Shown: positions 40,876-49,369, counted from the stretch's first letter. The stretch is 64,000 bases of DNA from JAIBBD01 sp041390685 (GCA_041390685.1 JAWKPL010000001.1:930001-994000); one strand, 5' to 3'. Made by a program: numbers and translations. Notes: generated from the letters alone by a model not told the origin.

Positions 40876-42176
40876 GCGGGCGCCGCCGGCGCCTCGTGGC
40901 CGGCCGGCGGGGCCGCTCGCCAGACGCGCTCGAGCAGGATGAACATCCCGAGCCCGACCGCCGCGAGGACCAGCAACGTGACCCGCGCGCCCGCCAGCTC
41001 CGTCCCAAGGCCCGACAGCAGGATCGGCAGCAGCACGACGAGGTCCGTCACGATGCCCTGCGTCGCGAACACGCGCGCCTGATGCGCGCGCGGCGCCGTT
41101 TCGGTGAGGATGGTGCGCGCGCCGATCGGCGCCACGGTCAGCGACATCGCGAGGATCGCCGCGACCGAGAACGGCACCGCGAAGCTCGACGCGCGCAGCA
41201 GGTTGAGCGGCTGCAGGAACTCGAATCCCGCCGCGCCCGGGCCAGCCACGAAGCCATCCGTGAGCGCCGAGAGCGCGAGGAGCGACACCACCATCAACAG
41301 CAAGGTGACCTTCAACGCCGTCGGCGCCACGCGCAGCGTCAGGGTGCGGCTCGTCCAGTAGAAGCCCGCCACGCCGCCCAGTCCTGCCACCCCGGCGATC
41401 ACGATCATCTGCACAACGCTCAAGTCCAGGTCGTCCGCCACGTAGGGAGGTAGCGTGATCATCAGCGCCTTCACCGCCAGCTGGCTGAACGCCAGCAGCA
41501 CGACGGCGTACGCGGCCCGCGAGTCTGAGGCGATGAAGCGGAACGTGGTCCGCAGGTCGAGCGCCGCGCGCCCCGCCCCTCGCACCGGGAGCGACCCGCT
41601 CCCGCGCGTGCCGATGGCGCACACGGTCGCGAGTACGCACGCCACGCCGTTGATGCCGGCCGCCACGCCCACCATCAGCGGCAGCCCGCCCACGAAGTGC
41701 AAGGCCGGTGCGAGCGCCAGCACCGCGAGCCCCTGCCCCGCGTACTGCAGGATCACCAGCGCGGTGTGCGCCATCCCAGGGCGGCTTCGCTGCACGACGG
41801 ACACCAGCGCCATCTCGGCCGGCGAGAACAGCTGCGACACCGCTGAGTACACGAACACGACCGCCCACAGCCACTGCTCGGCATCGATCACCAGCGCCGC
41901 TGACGCCACCGTGAGCGCGCGCAGCCCCGCACCGAGCACAAACGCCCGCCGCGCACCCATCCAGTCCGCGACGGCGCCGGCGGGCAGCCCGAACAGGATC
42001 GATGCGGCCATCATCGAGACGAAGACGGCGCTCAGGCCCACGGCCGAATGGCCGCCCCCGCCCATGATCAGGAACACCGTCACGAGGAACAGCGCCTGCC
42101 CCGTCTGGCTCAGCAGCCGGGAGAGATAGAACGCGCCGCGTGTCTGTAACAGCAGGCTCTCGCCGGGTCGCCCCAC
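40872..42176 (-). CDS. MFS transporter, exporter-like
   Basis: A 434-residue protein with about 12 helices. It starts with a GTG at 42176. First-half features are FYLSRLLSQTGQALFLVTVFLI and PAGAVADWMGARRAFVLGA, an MFS loop motif. It resembles the exporter at 860 (both DHA3-style with a RxLxxxG-like second half). Its stop shares four bases (CTAG) with the convergent GDPD stop. Substrate unknown. Confidence 0.78.
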   Translation of the reverse strand: MGRPGESLLLQTRGAFYLSRLLSQTGQALFLVTVFLIMGGGGHSAVGLSAVFVSMMAASILFGLPAGAVADWMGARRAFVLGAGLRALTVASAALVIDAEQWLWAVVFVYSAVSQLFSPAEMALVSVVQRSRPGMAHTALVILQYAGQGLAVLALAPALHFVGGLPLMVGVAAGINGVACVLATVCAIGTRGSGSLPVRGAGRAALDLRTTFRFIASDSRAAYAVVLLAFSQLAVKALMITLPPYVADDLDLSVVQMIVIAGVAGLGGVAGFYWTSRTLTLRVAPTALKVTLLLMVVSLLALSALTDGFVAGPGAAGFEFLQPLNLLRASSFAVPFSVAAILAMSLTVAPIGARTILTETAPRAHQARVFATQGIVTDLVVLLPILLSGLGTELAGARVTLLVLAAVGLGMFILLERVWRAAPPAGHEAPAAPA

Positions 42177-42305
42177 CCGTCACCCCTTGCACGTAAACAC
42201 CTGAGTCGAGGGCCGTTGTGGGAGGTACCCGCTCTTCGATCTATTATCCGCGCCGCCGCGATCGCCGCTCAATCCGACAGGCAGCCCGCCACAGCACGTC
42301 AGCGG

Positions 42306-42539
42306 CTACGGCGAGGGGCTGCGCAGTTCATGCACCACCCACCCCTCCCGATCGAGCACGAACCGTGCGTTCATCGCTGCGTTGGCGTACGGCTCGATCA
42401 GTTCGGGCTCGCCGTCCTCCTCGTCCCACCGCCACGCCTGCTCGAAGTCGTGCACCACGAACGTGTCGTACAGCAGCTCCAGCGCCTGTTCGAGCGCCAT
42501 CATACGTCTGACGAGCATGTCGCCCGGGATCTCGCTCAT
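42306..42539 (-). CDS. Small acidic protein of unknown function
   Basis: A 77-residue protein. GGAGG lies 6 bases before ATG 42539, good evidence for translation. It has a helix MLVRRMMALEQALELLYDTFVV, then acidic DFEQAWRWDEEDGEPE and a C-terminal strand MNARFVLDREGWVVHEL. No membrane segment. Not recognised. Confidence 0.6.
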   Translation of the reverse strand: MSEIPGDMLVRRMMALEQALELLYDTFVVHDFEQAWRWDEEDGEPELIEPYANAAMNARFVLDREGWVVHELRSPSP

Positions 42540-42677
42540 CCCCGACCTCCAACCATAATTGCGCCAATCTTAACAATCGCCAGTGGGTAGACGACCTCCG
42601 AAACCGCCATATAATCGTCACCTGCATGACCGAGCGACGATGCGGCCGTACGGCCACGCCGCCCGAGGAGGGTTGTG

Positions 42678-43085
42678 ATGAAGAAGCTACTCGTGGCGCT
42701 CACCGTCGGCGTCGCCGTGTTCGCCGCCGCCTACGCGAGCGCGGCCACGCTCGGCGGGCTGGGCACTGACGACCTCGGATCGGACGACTCTGTCGTCGCG
42801 AGTTGCGACACCGCTGGCGGCGTCGTGACGACGTACCAGACCTCGTATGACGCAACCGAAGCCACATACGTCGTCGATTCGGTAACGGTGAGCAGCATCG
42901 ATGCCGCGTGCAACGGCCAGAACATCAAGGTGACTCTCACTGGGGCGAGCAACGTCGCGCTTGGTGATGGCTCCACGACCGTCGGGGGCACCTCGCAGGT
43001 CGTGAACATCGCCGGTCTCTCTCCGAACCCGCCGAAGGTGCACGCTGAGGACGTCATCGGCCTCCACATCGTCATCACCGGCTAG
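42678..43085 (+). CDS. Secreted beta-domain protein A
   Basis: A 135-residue exported protein with AGGAGG 6 bases before ATG 42678 (a GTG directly before it is possible). Signal: MKKLLVALTVGVAVFAAAYASA. The mature part starts ATLGGLGTDDLGSDDSVVASCD, then DSVTVSSIDAACNGQNIKVTL and a Gly-Thr-rich strand set ending in a hydrophobic VIGLHIVITG. The CD...I-x2-x-C-x-G...V-x-L pattern recurs in the next two genes, so the three share a small disulfide-linked beta domain. I associate the start of the mature part with SipW-dependent secreted proteins; a SipW-type peptidase is encoded nearby. Confidence 0.7.
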   Translation: MKKLLVALTVGVAVFAAAYASAATLGGLGTDDLGSDDSVVASCDTAGGVVTTYQTSYDATEATYVVDSVTVSSIDAACNGQNIKVTLTGASNVALGDGSTTVGGTSQVVNIAGLSPNPPKVHAEDVIGLHIVITG

Positions 43086-43131
43086 GCTGGGCAGCACCAG
43101 GCATCGACGCGCAGGACGTGAATTTGGAGTG

Positions 43132-43530
43132 ATGCGGATCGGCGGCAACGGACGGCGGCGGCTCCTCGCGGTGGTCGTCGCCGTTGCGGCCTTCGCCGCC
43201 GGTTCCGCCGTCGCGGCCGCCGCACTTTCGCTCTCGAGCGGCAACCTTGGCGCGAACGGAGCATCCGTCGGCACCTGTGACGCGGACGGCTTCGTCATCG
43301 ACGGCTTCACGCTCAACGGCAGCGACCAGGTCACGCACATCGCCATCAGCGGGATCAGCGGCGCGTGCATCGGCGGCGATCTGACGGTCGATCTCACCGA
43401 CGTCAGCAACGTCAGCGTCGGCACCGGCGGGCCGGTGACCGTCACAGGCGGGTCCGCCACCGTGAGCATCTCGCCGAACCCGCCCGCGTCTCAGGTGAAG
43501 CACGAGGTCATCATCATTGTCGGCCCGTGA
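43132..43530 (+). CDS. Secreted beta-domain protein B
   Basis: A 132-residue paralog of the preceding protein, from ATG 43132 (GTG 43129 possible) with a GGAG site just upstream. Signal RRLLAVVVAVAAFAAGSAVA; mature start AALSLSSGNLGANGASVGTCD; then VTHIAISGISGACIGGDLTVDL and a Gly/Thr-rich strand set ending SQVKHEVIIIVGP. Two Cys match those of its neighbours. Its stop lies inside the start of the third gene, so A, B and the fusion protein form an operon. Confidence 0.7.
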   Translation: MRIGGNGRRRLLAVVVAVAAFAAGSAVAAAALSLSSGNLGANGASVGTCDADGFVIDGFTLNGSDQVTHIAISGISGACIGGDLTVDLTDVSNVSVGTGGPVTVTGGSATVSISPNPPASQVKHEVIIIVGP

Positions 43531-45289
43531 CCTCCGCCGCTCCGGCCCCCTCCTGCTGCTCGCCGCGCTCGCCTGCGCCCTGGTCGCGGCGCCGGCCTCC
43601 GCCCCCCGTGTCGAGGCGCAGGAGGTCGGCTGCGACCCAGACGGCATCCACGCCTCGTATGAGGTCTCCCTCTCGGGGTCCCCGCTCGTCTACCGCGTCA
43701 CCGCCGTTCGCATCGACGGCATCGCTGATACCTGCAACGGCGCGCTCACCGTCAGCCTGAAGAGCGGCGGCTCGACCATCGCCAGCGGTGACGCGGTCAT
43801 CACGGGCGAGACGCTCACGGTCGCCATCGACATCCCGCCTCCAGTGAGCCAGGTCACCGGCCTCAACGTACAGATCACGGGCACCCGCGGCGGGGAGCAG
43901 GCCACGCCGACACCCACCGCCACGCCGTCCCCCACGCCCACGCCGACTCCCACGCCGACCCCGACCCCGACGCCCACGGCGACCGCCACCGCGACGGCCA
44001 CGCCGGCCCTGGCTCCCGCCTCCGACCCTCCGGAGGATGAGCCCTTCATCCCCTTCGTACCGGCCGTCGGGTTCCCGACGTCCGTCCCGACCGTCAGTCC
44101 CGCCGCCACCGGGACGCCTCGGCCGTCACCGACCGCGACACCCTCGAGGACCGCGACGCCGGTACCGACCGCGTCCGCCACGCCCGTCGCCACCGCCGCC
44201 GTGACGGCCACTCCCGCCGGGGCGGCCGTCACCTCCACACCGCCGCCGCCCAAGCCTGAGGTGAACCAGGCGACCGCCCCCTTCGTCCAGGAGTTCCCGT
44301 CGTTGCTGGAACTCACGGCCAGCCCCATCACCATCGCGACCAACCTCGCGATGTCGCTGGGCATGTTGTTCGTCATCCTGCTCGCGGCCACGGTCTTCAA
44401 CCAGACGCTGGAAGAGAATCACCGGGGGCTCGCACGCGTCTTCGGGCGCTTCGCCGGTCCGTTCGGCTTCCTCATCGGCCGCGACGGCGGAAGCGAGGAG
44501 GGTCGGTCACTGTCACTCCTCAGAGTCGGCCTGATCCTGCTGATCGTCGCGGCGATCTACTCCGGCCTCGACACCGAATTCGGGTTCAACAAGTCGACCG
44601 CCGCCCTCGTGATCAGCATGACGCTCGGCGTCGGCATGCTCACCCTGCTCTACGAGGGCGCACAGGTCCTAGTCGCTCCACGGGCGGCCGGGACCAAGGG
44701 GCGCCTCGAGCCGCTCCCGGTCGGCATCATCGTCGCGGGAGCATCGGTCCTCATCACCCGCCTGACCGACCTCCACCCCGGTATCGTCCTCGGCGTGGTG
44801 GCCGGCGCTATCGTGCCGACGTCCGACCCAAAGGATCAGGGCCGGATCGTCTTCGTCGCGATGATCGGCGTCATCGCGATGAGTCTTGTCTCGCTCTCGC
44901 TCGTCGATTCGTTCCGCAACTACGCGAACGTGCACTCCACGACGTGGTGGGCCGCGATCCCGGAGACGGTGGCCGTAACACTCTTCATCGGTGGCATCGA
45001 GGGCCTGCTGCTGAACATGCTGCCGCTCGATTTCATGGAAGGGCACGCCCTCTGGCGGTGGAGCAAGCTCGCCTGGCTCGGGATCGCCTCGACGGTGACC
45101 TTCCTCTTCTTCCACGTCGTCGTGAACCGCACCAGCTCCTACAACGAGGTCGCCGAGGAAACCGGCGTGCAGGCCCTGTTCTTCGTCTGCGCGGGCTCCC
45201 TCCTGCTTGCCGGCGCCTTCTGGCTCGCCTGTCGCATCTGGCTGCATGAGCGCCCCGAGCCGCCACGCCCCTCACCGTCCGCTCCCTAG
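43517..45289 (+). CDS. Beta-domain protein fused to a large membrane domain
   Basis: A 590-residue protein from a TTG at 43517 with GAGG 9 bases upstream. Parts in order: signal peptide (to about 33); a beta domain like proteins A and B (CDPDG, then IDGIADTCNGALTVSL); a low-complexity Thr-Pro linker (about 130-260) with alternating PT; then a C-terminal domain with about nine membrane helices (from MSLGMLFVILLAATVF), including FGFNKSTAALVISMTLGVG, GIVLGVVAGAIVPTSDPKDQGRIVF and VHSTTWWAAIPETVAVTLF. The membrane domain is not recognised. It may be a transporter or assembly platform for the secreted partners. Confidence 0.65.
   Translation: MSARDLRRSGPLLLLAALACALVAAPASAPRVEAQEVGCDPDGIHASYEVSLSGSPLVYRVTAVRIDGIADTCNGALTVSLKSGGSTIASGDAVITGETLTVAIDIPPPVSQVTGLNVQITGTRGGEQATPTPTATPSPTPTPTPTPTPTPTPTATATATATPALAPASDPPEDEPFIPFVPAVGFPTSVPTVSPAATGTPRPSPTATPSRTATPVPTASATPVATAAVTATPAGAAVTSTPPPPKPEVNQATAPFVQEFPSLLELTASPITIATNLAMSLGMLFVILLAATVFNQTLEENHRGLARVFGRFAGPFGFLIGRDGGSEEGRSLSLLRVGLILLIVAAIYSGLDTEFGFNKSTAALVISMTLGVGMLTLLYEGAQVLVAPRAAGTKGRLEPLPVGIIVAGASVLITRLTDLHPGIVLGVVAGAIVPTSDPKDQGRIVFVAMIGVIAMSLVSLSLVDSFRNYANVHSTTWWAAIPETVAVTLFIGGIEGLLLNMLPLDFMEGHALWRWSKLAWLGIASTVTFLFFHVVVNRTSSYNEVAEETGVQALFFVCAGSLLLAGAFWLACRIWLHERPEPPRPSPSAP
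43903..44000 (+). repeat. Thr-Pro-encoding low-complexity repeat
   Basis: A run of ACG/ACC-CC(C/G) codons encodes a PTPTPT spacer between the secreted beta domain and the membrane domain of the fusion protein. Confidence 0.8.
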
Positions 45290-45425
45290 CGCATGGCGGC
45301 GCGCGACGCCTCGCGGCACACACGCACGCGCCACAACCACGCTCCGTGGCCATCTCAAGTGACGATGAGCACTTGTGATAGTCAGCTGCGACCGGCTAGC
45401 ATCCCCCTCGGGAACGGGGGCCCGG

Positions 45426-45801
45426 ATGGACGAGACGAGGCGCGATCTCGCGCCCTGGACGGAGGAACGCGCCGCTCCAGCGGTGGCGCCATGGCTCGAC
45501 GCTGATGGGGAGCCGGACTACGTCGTCCGCTACCACGCGGCAATCGAGGTTCAGATGGACGGTGATCGGCAACACTTACGTCCTGCAGTACCGGGCTGTC
45601 GGCCAACGCTCTTACACGACCGTCGCCGTCGCCGTGTGCGGAGCCGCATGGGACCGCCTCGCGGAGGCGGCCGACATGGACGCCCGGTGGTGCGGCAGGT
45701 GCGAAGCGTCATGTGACTGGCCTCGGGAACGGTCCCGGCCCCGGTCGCATCGTCCCCATTTGTGGGGCCCGCGCCTCGAGCTGACACTGGTGCCCGCGTA
45801 G
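45426..45801 (+). pseudogene. Probable frameshifted small gene
   Basis: An ATG at 45426 opens a frame encoding MDETRRDLAPWTEERAAPAV and then VVRYHAAIEVQMDGD, after which this frame becomes Arg-rich and unconvincing. One frame over, from about 45555, the sequence reads VIGNTYVLQYRAVGQRSYTT, VAVCGAAWDRLAEAADMDAR, WCGRCEAS, which looks like real protein. The join needs a shift of +1 near 45555-45575. Either a sequencing error or a true frameshift. No family recognised; the Cys-x2-Cys near the end could be a metal site. It lies between the fusion-protein gene and the SipW-type peptidase. Confidence 0.45.
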
Positions 45802-45818
45802 AGCGATGCCAGCGTCGG

Positions 45819-46427
45819 CTACGCGTCGGCCTTCGGCTTCCGCCACCAGTCGAACACGAGCCAGACCGCGAGGATCGCCGCCAGCGTCGCAACGATGAGC
45901 GGCGCGCGCAGTTGCGGCAGGAACTGGCCGACGCCCGGCGCGCGCACCCAGAGCTTCCCCAGCACGTCCTCGTCCGTCGGCCGCCATTGGTCATCCGAGG
46001 TGCGGTTGTCGCCCCGCGTCACATACCCCTCGCCGCCTGACCCGCCCACGATGCGGTGAATGACTCGATTGCCCGCCCCCGGCTCGCCCGCCGGGATGCG
46101 GTACGCCACGATGTCCCCGGTCGCGTACGTCTCCCGTTCGTGCAGGATCACGAGGTCGCCGCCGCGCAGCGTCGGCTGCATGCTCCGGCCGCTCACCGTC
46201 AGGTATGTCGCCGGCCCGCCCAGCGACACCGGGCGCAACGTCACCGCCCAGAGTGCGATCAGCCCGACGAAGATCAGCACGCTCGCTACGCGCCAGGCCC
46301 AGCGCAGCGTACGCCGCCGCCGCGACTCGGGAGGCGCCTCGCGGACTGGCTCGGTCGAAACAGGAGCAGGCGAGGCCGGCTCGACCTCGTCGTCCCACGG
46401 CAACGGCTCGCTCGGAAACGGCCTCAA
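45819..46427 (-). CDS. SipW-type signal peptidase I
   Basis: A 202-residue membrane protease from a TTG at 46427 that overlaps the TGA of the upstream gene. After an N-terminal acidic/Pro-rich stretch and one membrane segment (VASVLIFVGLIALWAV) come YLTVSGRSMQPTLRGGDLVIL with the catalytic Ser in SMQPT and NRVIHRIVGG with the His that replaces Lys in archaeal, ER and SipW-type enzymes, then the conserved RGDNRTSDD. A second membrane helix lies at the C-terminus. It probably processes the Ig-like protein upstream and perhaps the beta-domain proteins. Confidence 0.85.
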   Translation of the reverse strand: MRPFPSEPLPWDDEVEPASPAPVSTEPVREAPPESRRRRTLRWAWRVASVLIFVGLIALWAVTLRPVSLGGPATYLTVSGRSMQPTLRGGDLVILHERETYATGDIVAYRIPAGEPGAGNRVIHRIVGGSGGEGYVTRGDNRTSDDQWRPTDEDVLGKLWVRAPGVGQFLPQLRAPLIVATLAAILAVWLVFDWWRKPKADA

Positions 46428-46870
46428 GGCCCAGGGGGCGGGTTCACGACGAGCGGCGTGCTCAGGCAGTGAAACGAGGGCTGGTTGTACCCGTCGCCGC
46501 TGTACGCCGCCCGCCAGTAGTAGCTGCCCGCCGTCGGGAAGTTCACCGGCGGCGAATCGGGGACGACGCCCGCCGTGACCGTCACGGTACCCGCGGTAGC
46601 GTACAGGCTCGTACAGAGGTCGTCGTCGTACACCGTGTACGTGACACTCCCGCTCGGCGCCACGACCGCTGTCGATCCGAGCGTCGCCGAGGCATCCCCG
46701 TCCTCGCCTTCCGCAATCGAGGTGAGCGTCAGGCTGGTCGTAGTGGTAGTCGCCTGCAACGTGTTCTTGAACACCGTCACGTCGTCCGAGTCGACCGTCA
46801 GCGAGGAGGCGAACGCCACCCCGGCGCCGCTGAAGGCCGCCACCATGAGCGCGACAAGGACCCACTTCAT
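46424..46870 (-). CDS. Secreted Ig-like domain protein, likely SipW-processed
   Basis: A 148-residue exported protein. ATG 46870 has GAGG 8 bases upstream; ATG 46876 is an alternative. Signal MKWVLVALMVAAFSGAGVAFAS, then a Thr/Asp-rich strand and an Ig-like beta-sandwich: GSVTYTVYDDDLCTSLYATAGTVTV, GSYYWRAAYSGDGYNQPSFHC and a final LVVNPPP. The two Cys should form a disulfide. Bacterial surface and cell-envelope proteins often carry this domain. It is translationally coupled to the SipW-type peptidase, which marks it as the likely substrate. Confidence 0.75.
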   Translation of the reverse strand: MKWVLVALMVAAFSGAGVAFASSLTVDSDDVTVFKNTLQATTTTTSLTLTSIAEGEDGDASATLGSTAVVAPSGSVTYTVYDDDLCTSLYATAGTVTVTAGVVPDSPPVNFPTAGSYYWRAAYSGDGYNQPSFHCLSTPLVVNPPPGP

Positions 46871-47003
46871 GCGCATCACCTCGACGCGGGCAGCGGCACA
46901 TGCACCGCTGCGCCTCGAATCGCTGTAGTGTTGCCGATCGAGTATGCCAGAGCACCCGCGTGAGCAGCACGCGGCACCCCACCCCGCGAGGAGACGAGGC
47001 CCG

Positions 47004-47432
47004 ATGTTCGCCATCCTCCTCGGGCTGACCGCCGCCTTCTGCTGGGGGCTCAGCGCCGTCCTCGTGCGGACTGGCCTGCGCTACCTCACCCCAACCGTCG
47101 GCACCTTCATCTCGCTGCTCTCTGCGCTGGCGCTGACGGCGCTGCTCACCGCCGCCCTCCAGCTCGGCGAACTGCTCGACGTCTCCTTCAAGGCCGTCGC
47201 GATGTTCGCGGTGATCGGCATCCTGAACTTCCCGATGGGCCGCTTCCTGAACTACCTCGCGATGAGCCACCTCGGCGTCGGGCGGTCCACCCCGCTGCTC
47301 GCGTCCGCCCCGCTCTTCGCCGTCCTCGGGGCGGTGCTCTTCACCGGCGAGGAGTTGCACCTTGCCACGGTCGCTGGCATCGCGCTGATCCTCGGCGGCC
47401 TCTACGTCACACTGACCGCGAAGACGGGCTGA
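47004..47432 (+). CDS. Half-size EamA/DMT transporter, N-terminal-like half
   Basis: A 142-residue membrane protein with five hydrophobic segments, equal to one EamA domain: LTAAFCWGLSAVLVRTGLRY, PTVGTFISLLSALALTALL, MGRFLNYLAMSHLGVGRSTPLLASAPLFAVLGAVLFTGEEL in parts, and GIALILGGLYVTL. Normal family members have two such domains in one chain. The partner half follows after 3 bases. Together they should form one drug/metabolite exporter. Confidence 0.78.
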   Translation: MFAILLGLTAAFCWGLSAVLVRTGLRYLTPTVGTFISLLSALALTALLTAALQLGELLDVSFKAVAMFAVIGILNFPMGRFLNYLAMSHLGVGRSTPLLASAPLFAVLGAVLFTGEELHLATVAGIALILGGLYVTLTAKTG

Positions 47433-47435
47433 GCC

Positions 47436-47903
47436 ATGGCCGCGACGACCGAGGAACGCACCGGCCTCCGCCGCACGATGGTCATCGGAGTGGCGCTCGC
47501 GTTCGGCGCCGCCATCTCCTACGGCTCCTCGCAGGTGCTCACGCGCCAGGGCGTGTCCGATCTCGCGCCGCCGCTCGTGGGCTCCTTCATTGCGTTGTTC
47601 TGGGGCACGCTCGGCTTCTTGATCATCTCGCTGCGCTCATTGCGAAACGTACGCGGCGACCTGCGCACCGGCTCGCTGTACTTCGGCGCCGCCGGCGTGT
47701 TCTCGGCGGCGGGCGTGATGCTGATGTTTCAGGCCCTCAGCCGCGGCGAGGTCGTCATCATCTCGCCGGTGCTGGCCACCAACCCACTCTTCACCCTCAT
47801 CCTCGCCGCCATCTTTCTGCGCGGCGTCGAGCGCATCACCCCGCCCATCGTGATCGGCGCTCTCCTCGTGGTCGCCGGCGTCGTGGTACTGAGCGCCGCC
47901 TGA
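47436..47903 (+). CDS. Half-size EamA/DMT transporter, C-terminal-like half
   Basis: A 155-residue membrane protein with five hydrophobic segments. EamA features are GAAISYGSSQVLTRQGV, FSAAGVMLMFQALSRGEVVIISPVLATNPLFTLILAAIFL in parts, and PPIVIGALLVVAGVVVLS. It is the second half of a split EamA transporter, starting 3 bases after the first half. Confidence 0.78.
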   Translation: MAATTEERTGLRRTMVIGVALAFGAAISYGSSQVLTRQGVSDLAPPLVGSFIALFWGTLGFLIISLRSLRNVRGDLRTGSLYFGAAGVFSAAGVMLMFQALSRGEVVIISPVLATNPLFTLILAAIFLRGVERITPPIVIGALLVVAGVVVLSAA

Positions 47904-47941
47904 GGCGCGCCTCTGAGGCGCAGCGCGGCCCGTCCCCACCG

Positions 47942-47970
47942 TTGACAGCGCACGGGGCCCCGCCTACCGT
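47942..47970 (+). promoter_or_regulatory. Promoter of the T-box-trpS transcript
   Basis: TTGACA (47942-47947), a 17-base spacer and TACCGT (47965-47970) lie directly before the T-box leader. Confidence 0.65.
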
Positions 47971-47994
47971 TGATGGAACGTCGTTACGAATATG

Positions 47995-48320
47995 TACAGA
48001 CGCCGAACGGGACTAGTAGGCCGTCCAGCGGGGTTTCCCCACCTCCGTGGGGTGCAGAGAGCCGGGGCAAGGTGCGAGCCCGGCACCCGTCGAGCAGCGG
48101 TTGAATGGACCCGGGAGTCCCGGCCCAAACGCCGGCTCCGAGGCGACTCGGATGCCCGGCCAGTAGGCGCCGGCGGTGTGGGCGCCGTTATCCAGGCCCA
48201 GGGCATCGCCCCGCTCACGCGGTGGCCGTGCCTCGAATGAGCGCGCGAGGGCCATTGGCCGCTTCGCGCGGTACTTGGGTGGCACCGCGAGGACCATCGC
48301 CCCAGGCGATGGTCTTTTTT
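47995..48320 (+). ncRNA. T-box riboswitch specific for tRNA-Trp
   Basis: The leader has the ordered marks of a T-box: an AGTA S-turn (48015-48018), an AGAGAG-type bulge and a GGTGCGAG loop (48071-48078) in Stem I, then the specifier region TTGAATGGACC with TGG at 48106-48108 (tryptophan), and the T-box sequence GGGTGGCACCGCG with TGGCACC at 48280-48286. A terminator follows (48292-48320). Uncharged tRNA-Trp should pair with TGG and the T-box, form the antiterminator, and turn on trpS and probably the trp genes behind it. Confidence 0.93.
48292..48320 (+). terminator. T-box intrinsic terminator
   Basis: GACCATCGCC (48292-48301) pairs with GGCGATGGTC (48305-48314) and is followed by six T (48315-48320). 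It competes with the antiterminator that includes TGGCACC. Confidence 0.93.
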
Positions 48321-48352
48321 GTGCCCGTACGCGGGCGACAGTCGGAGGGTAT

Positions 48353-49366
48353 GTGGAGCGACAGCGGATTCTGACCGGGATGCGGCCAACCGGCCCGCTC
48401 CACCTCGGGCACTACGTCGGTGCGCTCGAGAACTGGCTCGAGCTGCAGTACGAGTACGACTGCTACTTCCTCATCGCCGACTACCAGGCCCTCGGCGACC
48501 ACCTCAACGACATCGAGCGCATCCGCCGGTCCGTCATCGATGTCGCCGTCGACTGGCTCTCGGTCGGCCTCGACCCCGAGAAGTCGCCCTTCGTCGTGCA
48601 GGGCTACGTTCCCGAGCACGCCGAGCTGACGCTGTACTTCAGCATGCTCACCCCGAAGAGCTGGCTCGACCGCAACCCGACCCTCAAGTCCGAGATGCAG
48701 CAGCTCGAGGACTCCCACGAGACCATCACGATGGGCTTCTTCAACTACCCGCTCAGCCAGGCGGCCGACATCCTGCTCCCCAGGGCGAACCTCGTCCCCG
48801 TCGGCGAAGACCAGCTCCCGCACATCGAGCTGACGAGGGAGATCGCACGCCGCTTCAACCGCCAGTACGGCCCGATCTTCCCCGAACCGCAGGCGAAGGT
48901 CGGCCGCGTGCCGCGTCTCCTCGGCCTCGATGGACAGGCCAAGATGAGCAAGAGCCTGGACAATGCGATCTACCTCTCCGATGACGCGAAGACGGTCCAG
49001 AAGAAGGTGCGCCGCATGGTCACCGACATCACCGGCCAGAACCCGCGGCTCAGCCCCACCGACCCGGGCATCGTCGAGAACAACCCGGTCTTCCTCTACC
49101 ACGACGTCTTCAACCCGGACGCCGACGAGGTCGCAGACCTCAAGGAGCGGTACGCACACGGCAAGGTGAGCGACGGCGAGGTGAAGGACAGGCTCGTCGC
49201 CGCCCTCAACGCCTTCCTCGACCCGATCCGCGAACGCCGCGCGAAGATCCTCGAACGCCCCGGCTACGCCGCCGAGGTGCTCGAGGAGGGCAGCCGCCGC
49301 GAGCGCGCCGTCGCACAGCAGACCATCGCCGAAGTACGCGAGGCCATGCGCCTCGTGTACACGTAG
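48353..49366 (+). CDS. trpS: Tryptophanyl-tRNA synthetase
   Basis: A 337-residue class I synthetase that charges tRNA-Trp. GTG 48353 is taken as start (GGAGGG just upstream); the protein then begins MERQRILTGMRPTGPLHLGH, with the HIGH-type motif HLGH. KMSKS is intact in GQAKMSKSLDNAI, and the tryptophan pocket segment GFFNYPLSQAADILL with PVGEDQLPHIELTREIARRFN is conserved. It is the first gene behind the Trp T-box; trpE starts 166 bases later. Confidence 0.96.
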   Translation: MERQRILTGMRPTGPLHLGHYVGALENWLELQYEYDCYFLIADYQALGDHLNDIERIRRSVIDVAVDWLSVGLDPEKSPFVVQGYVPEHAELTLYFSMLTPKSWLDRNPTLKSEMQQLEDSHETITMGFFNYPLSQAADILLPRANLVPVGEDQLPHIELTREIARRFNRQYGPIFPEPQAKVGRVPRLLGLDGQAKMSKSLDNAIYLSDDAKTVQKKVRRMVTDITGQNPRLSPTDPGIVENNPVFLYHDVFNPDADEVADLKERYAHGKVSDGEVKDRLVAALNAFLDPIRERRAKILERPGYAAEVLEEGSRRERAVAQQTIAEVREAMRLVYT

Positions 49367-49369
49367 CCA

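Noticed and set aside
45819..47360. 513-residue minus-strand reading from 47360 through the signal peptidase
   Set aside because: The upstream part is a shadow of the Ig-like and EamA genes; the real peptidase begins at the TTG at 46427.
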